Origin: an uncultured Treponema sp.
GTDB taxonomy: Bacteria; Spirochaetota; Spirochaetia; Treponematales; Treponemataceae
Length of the DNA: 6,583 nt
Direction: 5' to 3'
Assembly (NCBI GenBank): GCA_905236315.1
Contig: CAJOPO010000240.1
Coordinates: 1-6,583 of the forward strand
The position numbers and the translations under genes are program-made. Positions 6,581 through 6,583 of this stretch are shown one piece after another (position 1 is the stretch's first letter; every line of letters begins with the position of its first letter). A model generated the notes under the pieces. It saw only the letters and a program-made list of their open reading frames with translations. It made no database searches and was not told the origin of the DNA.

Positions 6581-6583
6581 ATC

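Noticed and set aside
6499..6583. Terminal inverted repeat of an insertion sequence
   Set aside because: No transposase, target duplication or partner end is visible. The first hairpin is fully explained as an intrinsic terminator, so this is kept only as a question in the findings.

Overview
The window looks like an ordinary chromosomal stretch of a spirochaete, most likely an AT-rich Treponema. This rests on the combination of a CHASE2-class III cyclase with Treponema-like wording in its catalytic domain, a Na/Pi-cotransporter with a PhoU-like tail, a lipoprotein with a relaxed 'FLSC' lipobox, and low G+C by eye. No database search was possible, so the genus is an inference and I do not attempt a species.

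Layout from left to right. Positions 1-211 (+) hold the 3' end of a YbaK/EbsC-type Cys-tRNA(Pro) deacylase. Its stop overlaps by 8 bp the stop of a long convergent gene, 204-3197 (-), which encodes a membrane-bound CHASE2-sensor adenylate/guanylate cyclase of about 997 residues. A 71-bp divergent intergenic region (3198-3268) separates the cyclase from a Na+/phosphate-cotransporter-like protein with a C-terminal PhoU-like domain, 3269-4924 (+). After a 63-bp gap with its own promoter-like sequence comes a two-gene unit: a predicted lipoprotein (4988-5782) and, 4 bp later, a YfcE-type metallophosphoesterase (5787-6497). The window closes with two adjacent inverted repeats (6499-6542 and 6548-6580). 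The first has the form of an intrinsic terminator, and the second has no T-tract. No gene-free stretch exceeds about 90 bp.

How the genes may relate. The cyclase is predicted to make a cyclic nucleotide (probably cAMP, from its K/T substrate residues) in response to an extracytoplasmic signal read by CHASE2. The Na/Pi-like protein and the metallophosphoesterase both belong to phosphate-related families, but nothing in the sequence ties them to the cyclase. The lipoprotein and the phosphoesterase are tightly spaced and probably co-transcribed.

The most notable non-coding signal is that three genes carry a TATAAT-like hexamer only 6-8 bp before a start codon with no convincing Shine-Dalgarno, which suggests leaderless transcripts. 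The phosphoesterase, internal to its operon, does have a good Shine-Dalgarno. I see no CRISPR array, tRNA, rRNA, transposase or defence system. I would not present this window as a new biological system. The findings are local oddities worth checking.
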